Below are positions 1 through 10,968 of a DNA stretch of 64,000 nucleotides, in pieces (the first letter of the stretch is position 1; every line of letters starts with the position of its first letter). The translations under genes and the position numbers were made by a program. The DNA comes from Aphanomyces cochlioides (taxonomy: Eukaryota; Oomycota; Saprolegniomycetes; Saprolegniales; Verrucalvaceae). Location: positions 186,001-250,000 of the forward strand of contig JAHQRK010000010.1 in NCBI GenBank assembly GCA_019828595.1, given 5' to 3'. The notes below the pieces were generated by a model. The model had not been told where the DNA came from, did not search any database, and worked only from the letters and a program-made list of their open reading frames with translations.

Positions 1-2
1 TT

Positions 3-221
3 TTATATCGCAACGTTCTCCCAAGATTTGAAGAGCTGTCCCCAGCACGAAATACATGGATAGCCTTTCGAAATGGAGAAAAGGCCATGGCATCGCTGGA
101 TGCTGTCGACAATATGGTTCGCAAGACAATGGTGGTGGCGGTGAAAGAAGGAGTTTCCATGACTCCAAACTTGGAAGACATTCCACGGCCCCTACGAATC
201 CCTCTCAATGAGCGCGGGTGA
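3..221 (+). CDS. C-terminal end of an unidentified protein (5' end outside window)
   Basis: One frame is open from the window edge to a TGA at 219-221, giving the last 72 residues of a protein. The stretch around 48-160 reads TWIAFRNGEKAM...VVAVKEG. Its spacing of hydrophobic and charged residues is loosely like the end of an RNA-recognition motif, but this is weak. No domain is firmly recognised. The tail has codon use like the neighbouring genes, which argues for real coding sequence. The next gene on the same strand begins about 700 bases later. Confidence 0.45.
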   Translation, partial: LYRNVLPRFEELSPARNTWIAFRNGEKAMASLDAVDNMVRKTMVVAVKEGVSMTPNLEDIPRPLRIPLNERG

Positions 222-933
222 TCGTCCTTTTTGGCGCGCTTCCGTTTTTCAAAATGAGCAGAGCAACACCTAAGGAAGGCACAATAATTTTCAGCAAAAT
301 TAACAAATATATTTATTGTGCTGTTAAATTTCACACTAACATAATCAATAATTTATTGTTTGTTGACTGCTCATATTTTCTCAGTCCATGGACTACCCGC
401 CCTTGTTCATGCAAAGGATGCATCCTGCAGAAAGCCATGGTCCAGAGGTCAATTATTTTGGCATTTTGTGGTCTCTCGAGGCTAAACACTACTCTTGGGA
501 ACCACCGACAGAACCTGTGATGCCAACTGTCGAATGCAGATTAAATGAGTTGAAGAAGAATTGTTACGTTGTATCCACGAACTTCCTTTTGAATGAATTA
601 ACAGGTTAGTAGGAATATGAGATGTAAATTGCGAGCAGAATCCTCCACTGCTCTGCAGACTTTATCGTTGTAGTGCATTGCCTTCAACTACCTGAGCAAA
701 ACCTGTTTATATTGAATATATTATCAAAATAGATACCTAAGTATCCTAAATAAAATGTAACATTCGCTTTATATACCTTGATAATAATATAACCTTTTAA
801 ATTTTATATTGTAATTTATCAACTGTAGGACACTTGTCAATTATTTTTCTGTGATCAAAAATAAATAATTGTGTTTGCAATACATGCCGATTCGAAATCA
901 TTCGACTGGGAGGGAAAACGACGCGGCCATCCG
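222..933. other. AT-rich intergenic region upstream of the SET gene
   Basis: The base composition becomes AT-rich and no frame shows convincing protein features. A 73-codon open frame at 388-609 (+) starts MDYPPLFMQR but matches nothing I recognise and could be chance. The region presumably holds the terminator of the first gene and the promoter and leader of the SET-domain gene. A short upstream exon of that gene cannot be excluded, because its frame stays open from about 871 to its first ATG at 934. Confidence 0.4.
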
Positions 934-3900
934 ATGCTCCGTTCTTGTGAAGAATGCCGCCAAGTTGTCGCCCAAGGAGACATTGCTGAGTGGACTTGCG
1001 CAACGTGCGGTGGTATTTTTCATGGAATATGTGTCCGCAACAAGAAACGCTCCAAGACTTGGCATTGTTCGGGGTGTCAAGGGAAGAAACAGGAGAAAGG
1101 CCTGCTTGTCGCTGAAGCTGTAAATAAACTGATTGACGAGAAAGAAGACACAGAAGACGCATGGTGGGCTGAAATGGAGAGTCCTTCACACCAACTGGAC
1201 GATGCGTCGTCCAGTGACTATGAGGTACGCGTCCAAATTCTTGCCGTGCACAGCAAACCAATATTATCTCCCATAGGACATTGATAGTCCCATAAGACAT
1301 GAGCAGTCGAAAAACGTACGCCGATACAGCAACAACCAATTTCTAACGTGTGATATAGGGAGCAGAAGACAGTCTGTCGTCGGATTCGCTCGATATAGAC
1401 AGCTCTGGTGTGTGTACAAGATGTGGATTGATAAGCATTCCAAAGATCCATATATGGAACTGCATTGTGTGCAAAAAGAACACCGCTCATTCACTCTGCA
1501 ACAAACAGTTTGATCGCAAACGATACACATGTCCGAGCTGCACAAGTCGGCGATCTCGAATTACTGACTCTACCCAATACGTCATCAAGCCTCTGCTCAA
1601 GAAGATTGCTGAAAGTGCTGTGGTTCTATGCGATCACTGCCAAGGAGAGTTCTCGATGGCAACGCTCAATATGTCCAAGCTCCCAAAGGGGGATTGGTTT
1701 TGCCATCATTGTGACGACCACTCGCCAGATAATGAAGACGTGGCCACGTCATCCAAACGAGCACGGGAGAGTCAGTCGGCGTCACCAAAACCAGACAAGC
1801 GCGCTAAATCCTCCACGAAATCCAGCAAGAAGAGCAGTGACCCTACTCTACTTCAGCGCTCCAACAGGAGCTCCAGTGTTGACGTTGCACTCTGTTCAAG
1901 GTGCGGAGGCATTTCTGGAAAAGATCAAAAGTGCCGCGAGTGCCGTCGAGTGTCAAAGATGGGCAAGGCAAAAAAGCGAGAGCGCGTGCCGCTCCGTGTA
2001 GCCATTCCTGAACCCGCTGAAGATATAGTTTTGGACTCTGGGGCGTCAGTGGATCTCTGGTCAATGCATGAAATGGTCGGCCGCACAGTTATCGTGTACA
2101 TGGCTGCCAATGGCCAATGGTTGAGTGGCCGCATTGCCTTTTTCGACCCCCACACGCTACTTCATCGTGTTCAGTTCCTTGACGACACTGAGCAATGGCT
2201 GCCTCTCTACACAATGGCCCACTGCGTGAGTGAACAAATCAACGTGTTTGTCAAATTGCAACCTCCTCATGAAGGCTGGTGGCCTGGCCAACTCATGCGA
2301 CTCAGCACGGTGGCTCGGCAACATATCAACGAGTCTTCTGAAAAGCTCGTGTATTTATATGGTGCCGACAACGTATGCGCATGGGTGTCCATGTCGAGCG
2401 TACGTTGCTTTGATGTATTTGAATTGGAAGCCAAGCAAGAATCTACGACATGGCTAGATGCTGTGGACGAGGCTAAGGAAGAGATTCATCTCGCGCGTGA
2501 AACAGTCGAAGACGCCAAGGAAACGCTCCGTCGAGACATTGAAAAACGTCTTGGCGGCAAAAAATGGATTGGCAAGAAGGTCGAAGTGATGAATTTCTCG
2601 CATGGCGCGATATACCACGGCACAATTACTAAATTCAATCCAACTACATCTGAATACTGGCTCGATGCGACCGATCAAGATGCCTCCAAGTGGTTTCTCG
2701 TCAACGACGACGTCCATATCTCACTTGTGGTCGACTGCAGCTACACGGATTTGTCCATGCAATGGTACGCTGATCCTGATGCTGTGTTGCAAGATACACA
2801 TAAGACATTGACGACTACGAGCGAAAAGAATGACACGCGCTGCATTAAATGCCTCTTTCCCCTCCAGGGCGAAGTCCTGTTGCCCTGCAGCAAATGTGAA
2901 AAACTTTTCCATCGATCTTGCGTTGACTGCCCCCAAGATGCATATCCTCTCCTCGATAAAGATGGCACGGTGCTCATTGAAGATATCCATCCACCCTTCA
3001 TCTGCCCCGATTGTTCAGTCTGCGATGGCTGCGACGCCACATCGAGCGATACTTGGCATCGATGGAAGCTGCCATTGACCCCAGTCACACTTTGCACTGG
3101 CTGCATTGGCCAGTACATCGAGCATTCGTATTGTCCCGTGTGCCACAAGACATTTGGCGCTTTTGATTTCTGCACCGATGCGATTCAATGCACGAGCTGC
3201 GACTTGTGGGTTCACACAGAGTGCGAACCCGACCCCGATCCGATGTACCATTCAGTCGACCTTCCCATTGATTTCGAACTCGGTCCTACTATCGAATCAG
3301 CCGCGGAGGACAGCACTGCTTTGGACTTGACAGACAAACAACGCCGCCGACTCAACGATGACAAGATTGCAAGACGTCTGATCTTTCCCACTCATTATGA
3401 TCCCCGCGTGATGTCGAAGTACGAATGCTATACGTGTCGCCGCGTCCGTTGCTTTAGATTGCTCAAGGCGCTCGTGGCCGAAGACAAATTTTTGCTCTTT
3501 CGTGAACCCGTGACAGTTGAAATCGCCCCGACATACTTTGAGGTGATCAAGGCTCCGATGGATTTACGTACGATGGAAAACAATTTAAAAGATCAGCAGT
3601 ACGTCCATGCGCTCTGTGCCGACTTCCGAGATCACTTTGAGCTCATGTGTCTCAACGCCGTCACATTCAATTCAAAAGAGCGCGATTTCTCGATCTGGCG
3701 TGAAGCTTGGCGGTTTTACAACGCGGGACTACGCCTCTTGCGCCAAATCATGCCCAGCACACTCATCGTGACGGGTAAATACTCCGAGCACATGATTGCC
3801 GCCGCCAAACGACAATTACCCAACAACAGTGTCCTAGCCAACAAGGAAGAACCTAAGAAAGAAGTGGACGAAGCGCCACCGGTCGTCGACGAAGAAGCTG

Positions 3901-6900
3901 ACAAGAAGGATGACGTTGTCGCCGTCGAGCGAGTTGTTGAGACTGTTGTGATTGACGATAAAAAAATTATCGTCCCGACAGAGTTGGGATCCGTACCAAA
4001 ACCTTACTCGTGTCTGTCGAGTGTCGTTGCGACCCTTTCAAAGGCCCAAGCCCACGAAATGTCGTGGCTGGATGTGTGCATGGTCTGCTGTAGCTCTGGA
4101 CAGACCCAAGCGATGGTGTTTTGCGTCGATTGTGGCGAAGCTTTTCATGGATTTTGCTTGCACCCCCCGCTTGATTTAGAAGGACGAAGTGAGAAAATCC
4201 AAGAGTATTGGCGCTGTCCAAATTGCAAAATCTGTGAGTTCTGCGGCCGATGTACTCCCGAAGATGAAAGCCACTTGTTGGTTTGTGATGTACGTTGATA
4301 CATTATTCCAAAAAAACTTACGTTTATACGACAGGTGTGCGAACGAGGCTATCACACATTTTGCCTCAAGCCCAAGCTTCGTGAAGTTCCATCGAGTGGA
4401 TTTGTCTGTGGAAGTTGCGTTCAATGCGAATCATGCGCCCTGCCACAGGAAAGCACAAGCTGGAGTCCAAGCGCGTCGCTTTGTATTGTCTGCTCAGGCG
4501 AAGACACGATCAAGAAGAGAACAAAGCGGTTGACAGATTGTTGTCCAGTGTGCAGTAGGAAATGGATGGCGAGCGAGCCGCTCATACAATGCGATGGTTG
4601 CGAATTGTGGGTACATCCAAAATGCGATTCCATCACAAAAGAGACTTTGGAATTACTCGCAGACGATCCAATGAGCGAATATTTCTGTCCCGACTGCCGC
4701 AAGAAGCAGCGCCAGCACCTTGATATATATGAAAATGCGTGGAGTCTCCAGCGCAATGTCGCTTTAATCCAAGACAAACGCCAAGAAATTGCAGAGGCAT
4801 GGCAGACCAAACTAGTCAACGAACAAACGACGCGGCAATGGGATCACTGGCGGGAGCACTGCCCTGTGTATCTCTACATTATGCGCTTGGGTAACTCTAT
4901 CTTTCTCGGCGGCCCAAGTCTAACGTTGTATGTAGGCGAAGATTGCTTGAAATCGCTCGCTGGACGACGATTATCCTTTCAAATATCAACACAAGCCACT
5001 ATGGCTCGAATCCAACTTATTCCACTGGGAATAAGACATCGAGCGAGTCGATATTTGCGCTTTAAGCGTTATGCTCGAGGTCCAAGAGCAGCGCTGCGGA
5101 GACAAAATCGAAAGAAAGAGCAATTTTTCTCGTGGGAAGGCGTCAAGGCCAAGGAAAGTGCAATAGCCAACGTTGTTTCAGAAGCGGTGTCGGCCGCATC
5201 CTTCTTGGCTTGCTGCGCGTGGCTCTACGGCACAAAGAAACTGACCCGCTTTACCGCCGAGTTGTTGCGAGCCAGCGGGGAAACAATTCCCGACGCAGTT
5301 TTGAACCACGTGATTGATCCAACTGCCATTCCCATGGCCGAAGAAGTCAAATTCCTTGCTGCAGAATACAAGAAACGAACCAAAGTCCACAAAAACGATA
5401 CTGAAGTCAAAGCCGAGCCAGCGCCAGAGATACCAGTGGTGCCACCAACTCCACCACCTGTCGTAGAAGTTCTTCCTGAATCCCAAGCACACATGACGAT
5501 TATCAAGCCTCTGCATGGATGGGAAAATTGGAACCACTTGAGTCACCTTGGAACGTTTGAAGACCGTCGCATGTGCGGCTTTTGCCGTGGACTTGGCGAT
5601 AGCAGCGTGTGTGGACGACTGATCTTTGCCGACTACGATCAATGGGTCCACGTAAACTGCGCGTTCTGGTCAAATGAAGTGTACGAAGATGCCTACGGCA
5701 CAATGATTATGTGCCAAAAAGCACGATTTCGTGGCCGAACGACGCGATGCTCCGTTTGTGGCGTCACTGGCGCTACGGTGGGATGCCACGGCTTGCGCTG
5801 TCAACTGAATTTTCACTTTCCCTGTGCACTAAGTCAACAAAATTTCACACTGGAGAAGCAAGCATTTTGCCATCAAAATGACCACTGGATGGCGCATTTG
5901 AAGAAACGTGACGAGAAGAAACGCAAGAAGGAAGAAGAGCAGGAAGCAAGGCGACGAGCGAAAGGCGAAACAATCCCTGACGAAGAGCCACTGTCACTCG
6001 AAGCTGAAGTTGAATTGTGTATGAATGATCTGGTCAATACGCTTTGCACTGAAAACATCGATGCTACGCTGGAGCCGCTGCGTTTTCTCATGAGTGATCC
6101 ACTCAACGACAAGAAAACTTCCAAGACACAAATGGCCAAAGGCACGTGCTACCGCGTCGGAACTCTCTGCGTTCAAAAACTCGGCTCGATCGAAGTCGGC
6201 AACGACGCATTTCACACTAAGCATGCGATATATCCTGTCGGATTTCGCAGTACGCGAATTTTTTGGAGTTCCAAAGTTCTCGAGAGCCGTTGCTTGTACG
6301 AATGTGAAATCTTGACGGAAATCAATTCGGCCACTTTGACCAAACGACCTCTTTTCAAAATCACGCCCTGCGACGACTTGGAAAATCCATTATTTGGTCA
6401 TTCCCCCAAAGGTATGCTCCGAATCTCCTCATAACTTTTATGATATTGCATGGTAGACGTGGTCAGTAAGTTGCGCAGTCGAGTTTTGGCGCTGTATGAA
6501 TCCAAACGAGTCTTCCGAACGGGCTGGAATCCATTCTTGAATCGCAACTCATGGTTTTCCTACGGTTTACTGGGTGAACACTTCTTCGGCTTGACCATTC
6601 CAATAATCGGCGCTGCGATCGAATCGCTGCCGTATGCACCTACAACTGCACTCTTGGACAGCCAAAATCCATATCCCTACGTCTTCTGCCATGTTCTACC
6701 TACGCCAGCTATGTTTGAAGACGCCAAAGTCGACATAAAACGCTTCCGAGCGGCGAATGAGCATGCCAAGCACTCGTCAGGCTGCGCACGCACTGACGGC
6801 TACAGCTGGCATAGACTTAAGGCCAAGCCAGATATCTCCAAGAAGCGCAAAGTCAATGTGTCGAAACAAGCGAACGATGACCCGTCCAACGGCCAACTCA

Positions 6901-7496
6901 AACCCTCAACCGGTATGGAGCTTTTGCCGATCCCAATGCAGTACCGTGAACTGCGACGACGGCCATTTGGCGAGCGCTTGGAAGTCCGCAAGTCGAAAAT
7001 TCATGGCTATGGCCTCTTTGTCAAGGAGGCAATTGGAGAAGGCAAGATGATTGTCGAGTACCAAGGTCAAGCCATCCGCCAAAAAGTTGCCGACATGCGC
7101 GAGAAACGGTGCATCCTCCTTCCTGGCAATGTCATTGATCATGTTCATTCACTAGGTATGAGGAAATGGGCATAGGCAGTTGCTACATGTTCCGCCTCGA
7201 CAAAGACGTCATTGTCGACGCCACGAGGACGGGCAACTTGGCTCGATTTATCAACCATTCATGCGATGTACGACAATGTTTTCCCGTCGCGAGAATGATT
7301 TCTAATGCTTTTTTTGTAGCCCAAAGCAAATGCTCGCATTATCAACATCGATGGCAACGAGAAGAAGATTATAATTTTTGCCAAAGTGCCGCTGCAACCT
7401 GGCGACGAAGTCACGTACGACTACAAGTTCCCGATCGAAGACGAGGCGATTCCATGCGACTGTGGAGCTCCCAACTGTATAGGTCGTATGAATTAA
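934..7496 (+). CDS. Trithorax/MLL-type histone H3K4 methyltransferase (PHD, Tudor-like, bromodomain, ePHD, FYRN/FYRC, SET)
   Basis: Nuclear chromatin regulator predicted to methylate histone H3 lysine 4. Exons 934-1224, 1359-4289, 4335-6411, 6457-7108, 7156-7267 and 7320-7496 join in frame to about 2079 residues, all with GT...AG introns of 45-134 nt. Order: a Cys-rich PHD-like finger (residues 4-45), more PHD fingers, two Tudor-like segments (about 337-385 and 498-547), a bromodomain (about 800-898, with [12 protein letters not shown]), PHD fingers spanning the exon 2/3 junction, an extended PHD (about 1486-1597, VHVNCAFWS), FYRN (about 1687-1730), FYRC (about 1768-1830), SET (about 1938-2060) and post-SET. 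The SET core has [11 protein letters not shown] and YDYKF; post-SET has [14 protein letters not shown] linkage is typical of MLL/ATX proteins, while an internal bromodomain recalls animal MLL1. The start is the first ATG before the first finger; an upstream exon is possible. Confidence 0.93.
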
Positions 7497-8919
7497 GCTG
7501 TTTTTGCCGTCGACGGTGTGTTCCAAGGCTCTTCCCTTCTTCGGACAAAAGGCGGCGCATCGTGTCGGCTCTGGACGGCAAAGTAGTCGCACACGTCTTT
7601 GAGTTCCTTGAGGATCGCATTCTTGTGCATCTCGAACGCCATTTGGTCCTGCGTGAGTTGATTCCTCTCTTCGTCCAGTTTGCGCTGTCTGTCTTGAATT
7701 TGTGCCTCTTTCAGCTCAAGCTGCTCATCCTGACTCACAAGGGTGTTGAGGAGTTTGTAGTTGAGCGCTTCGATCTCCTTCATCTCGTCGAGTTGCGACG
7801 ACTGGACATGCTTGGCAATCTCCTGCTGGATTTCAATCTGATGCAATGCTTCTTCGAGCCTTGTCTCCAACGACGTGAACTGCATACGAAGCAGTTCTTG
7901 CTGCTCGGCTTGCTTCTTCCTCGCGTCCTACGTCACGACATGAATTTGAGCTCTTCCACAGCATTGACAATACCCTTTCGACTTGCAATCGATCCCATAC
8001 TGCCGCCCATCGACTTTGCCAATCTTCCTTCTCCATCAACGCCAATGAAAGCTGCTCCTGATGACAGTCTCTATCTTCTTTCGTAGTCTCACTCGAGCGT
8101 TCATCGTGTCGTCTCCAGTCCGCCGCGCTTCTATCTTCCTGGATCACTAAAAGTCCATGTCAGATGACGCAGAGCGAGTGGAGCTACTCTTGACGCGATG
8201 AGCTTCAATCAAAGTTTGTTGCTCTGGAAACAACATCGTCATTGCAAAAAACCCCAGTCAAGCTAGATGCACGTACGTTGATAGCTGAAGAGGAGACGCT
8301 CAGTTTGCTCTCTTTGCTGGCGTTGCCATGACAGGAGCTGGTGTTCCCAATGTGCAGTCATGCCTCCCAATTGCGCCAAATCGATACGTGCACTTGGAGC
8401 TTGTCCTGTCACGGAGCATACAAAAGCGTCCATTCGAGTAGCCATCGCGTGGAACGAGTGCATCATTGTAGCCTTGAGGTCAGCTAGCTCGTCCATGCTC
8501 GCCATAACATGATTGACCATTGCATCTATTGGCAATGGGGGAGGAGGATGTACTTTCGGTTGCACTTCTTGGTGTTTCAACCGTGGCGATTCAACTCGTT
8601 CGTCGCTCGTGTGCTCGACATGCTCCTCTCTGTCTTCTTCTTGGTTTCCGTCGTCTTCACTGAGTGTCGAGCCTGTAATCGAAAGCACTTCACAAGCGTC
8701 GCCGTCACTCGACTCGAGATATTCCCGTTGGAGCCACAGCGACGCTCTGTCCTTGTCATCCCGTGGCCGAATCGACTCCCAGTCGGTTGTGGGCTTGAAC
8801 GGCGAGCTCTGCCGCATCTTTCTTACTCTTTGAATCGCTTCCTGGAGATCTCTGGCAGCGCGCTGGACTTGTTCGTTGACGCTGTCCATCGTCTCGTCTT
8901 CGATCTTGTGACCTTCCAA
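7493..8919 (-). CDS. Coiled-coil protein of unknown function
   Basis: Three exons on the minus strand (8919-8277, 8146-7974, 7927-7493) join in phase to about 416 residues. The first third has an acidic, low-complexity stretch ([19 protein letters not shown]) and a proline run. The last third is a long, strongly charged helical segment rich in Gln, Glu, Leu and Lys (about residues 270-390), typical of a coiled coil. No catalytic motif is visible. Its TAA (7495-7493) overlaps the TAA (7494-7496) of the convergent SET gene, so the two mRNAs must have complementary 3' ends. Likely a structural or scaffold protein; I do not recognise a family. Confidence 0.75.
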
Positions 8920-9578
8920 AAAATGTTAGCTACGGGACAAAGTCAAGATTTGGCCCATCGTTTTCATTTGCCCCGTCCCAATGACCCACAACAAGGACAG
9001 ATGGGCCAAACTGCAGATTGTCCCTTCGATATTTCTTTGTCCCACATCAATGTCCCTTCGAAAGTTTGAGATAAAGCACAATGGTATTTAAAATACCTTG
9101 CTTTAACAACAGTAGAATTAGTGCTAATACACTTTAGTGACTTTATCCTAATAAGAAATATTATTTGCGTAGTATACGATTTAGTGACATCCTTGGTTTA
9201 ATGACAATGACAAGGGACTTATATGCTTTGACCAGGTCTGTCCTTGCTATTCTAAGCCAGTCAAGCCGCAACAGCTTGGGGCTTTCGAGCCTCGACCGAG
9301 GCGTTCTCGGCCCTTAGAACGTGTTCGTGGCGCTCGAGAGACGACTGTGGTGTTCGTACAGCTCCCACGCACCACATGGCGCTTTAAGAAGTCGAGAGAA
9401 GACACTGCGTACAGTAAACAGCAGTCCCACTCATCAAAGTGTACAAAATTCAAGATAAAGTTACTGAATCATTTGGATCTATTTTTTATAAATAGTGAGC
9501 TTACATACAATTACCAAAGTAAAATAAAATTCTAATTTTTTAATTTGTCTTACCCAATCCAAGCCTGCGTCAAACTTA
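8920..9578. other. Intergenic region between divergent genes
   Basis: Divergent promoter space for the coiled-coil gene (minus) and the elongase (plus). The middle is AT-rich. No RNA gene, repeat or convincing reading frame was seen. Confidence 0.5.
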
Positions 9579-10501
9579 ATGAAATCCATGGCAAATTCCT
9601 CCGTCAGTGTAGAATTGACCATCAAGATGAACCAAGTGTGGGCCGAGTACGACGCGTGGGCGACGCCTATCGGCGATCGTATCTTGGACTTTATGGATCC
9701 CTCTGGCGGGTACAAGCTGTCGTCGATCGCATCGTGGCCGCTCGGAGACTTTAGCACCGCACTTGCCGTCGCGATGGCATATCTAGCATTTGTGGTCATC
9801 GGCACGCTGATCATGAAGGCCGGTGTGCCGGCCATTAACATTACGGCTCTGCAGTTTATTTACAACCCGATTCAAGTCATTCTTTGCTCCTATATGTGCG
9901 TTGAAGCGGGAGTCCAAGCCTACCGCAATGTACGTTATCGTTTTTCCTCCATTTTGCATGCTGACCACTGGGTTTGTAGGGCTACACGTTCATGCCATGC
10001 AATCCATACGACAAGGTAAATCCCATCATGGGAAGAGTCCTCTGGCTATTCTACGCGTCGAAATCTCTCGACTTTATGGACACGGTGTTCATCATCCTCG
10101 GCAAGAAATGGAAGCAGCTTTCGCTTCTCCACGTCTACCATCATTTCACGGTCTGGTTGGTCTACTGGCTCAACTACCGTGTCATGAATGACGGCGAGAT
10201 TTACATGACTGTGCTGCTCAACGGTGGCATCCACACCATCATGTACATGTACTACTTTGTGAGCGCTCACACCAAGGATATCTGGTGGAAGCAGTATCTG
10301 ACCGTCTTACAGCTCATCCAGTTCCTCACAATGAACATTCAAGGCTTCTTGGTGATCTACAAACAATGTCCCGTACCTCCCAACGTCTCGACGGCCTACA
10401 TGATCTACGTGCAATCGCTCTTTTGGCTCTTCGTCTACTTTTTCATCAACTCGTACTGTGCCAAACCCCGCAAGCAAGGCGAGCGACTCAAGCAAGCCTG
10501 A
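9579..10501 (+). CDS. ELO-family very-long-chain / polyunsaturated fatty acid elongase
   Basis: Condensing enzyme of fatty-acid elongation: it joins malonyl-CoA to a long-chain acyl-CoA in the endoplasmic reticulum membrane. Exons 9579-9929 and 9980-10501 join at a 50-nt GT...TAG intron to give about 290 residues, the usual ELO size. The histidine box HVYHH is present with the preceding KSLDFMDTVFI and the following NGGIHTIMYMYYF. Several hydrophobic segments fit a multipass protein, and the tail is basic (AKPRKQGERLKQA), as in ER-retained elongases. Oomycetes make arachidonic and eicosapentaenoic acids, and this type resembles their PUFA elongases; exact substrate is inference. An alternative in-frame ATG is at 9588. 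Confidence 0.93.
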
Positions 10502-10968
10502 GCCACAAACATGCCTAGAAGTAAGCGTAATCCCATCGTAAGCTCCAAGTTTTCCGCCTCTGTCGAGCTTGCTACGAGCGAAACCATGTTAGAGAAAGAA
10601 AAACTAAAATTCGGGGTGTATCAGTTTGGATACGTTTTCCCATCATCGGATTGGCTGCTTATCATCCAATCCAATACATGAATAAGTTTTTAGCCAATCA
10701 AATTGCCCCTTCTCAATTACATGACTTTTGATTGGCTTATCATTATCCAATCAAACTCATTCATATTCACATCCCAGCGACACTGGCTGAAGTTACAGCA
10801 CTGCCAGCGCAGTCTCACCTCGAGAACTGCCATAGCACGACGTCGTGGTCCTTCCCTCTCTGCCTTGCTGCTGTAGACAGTGATGAGAGCATTGCATGCG
10901 GTATACATCGGTCGGTTAGATGGCAACAAGTGGCTTTCTGTGGGTATATTCACAACGAAAAATCGTCC
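10502..10968. other. Convergent intergenic region with repeated CCAAT-type inverted motifs
   Basis: Lies between the 3' ends of the elongase and the large EF-hand gene. At about 10649-10675 and 10731-10755 there are two similar segments, each starting GATTGGCT and ending ATCCAATC, so each is itself a short inverted repeat; a further GCCAATCAAA lies between. The sequence between genes is otherwise AT-rich with no coding features. A possible role as promoter-type CCAAT boxes is odd here, because both flanking genes end rather than begin here. Confidence 0.45.

Noticed and set aside
388..609. 73-codon open frame upstream of the SET gene as a separate small gene
   Set aside because: No recognisable motif, AT-rich context and overlap with another frame of similar length; chance cannot be excluded.
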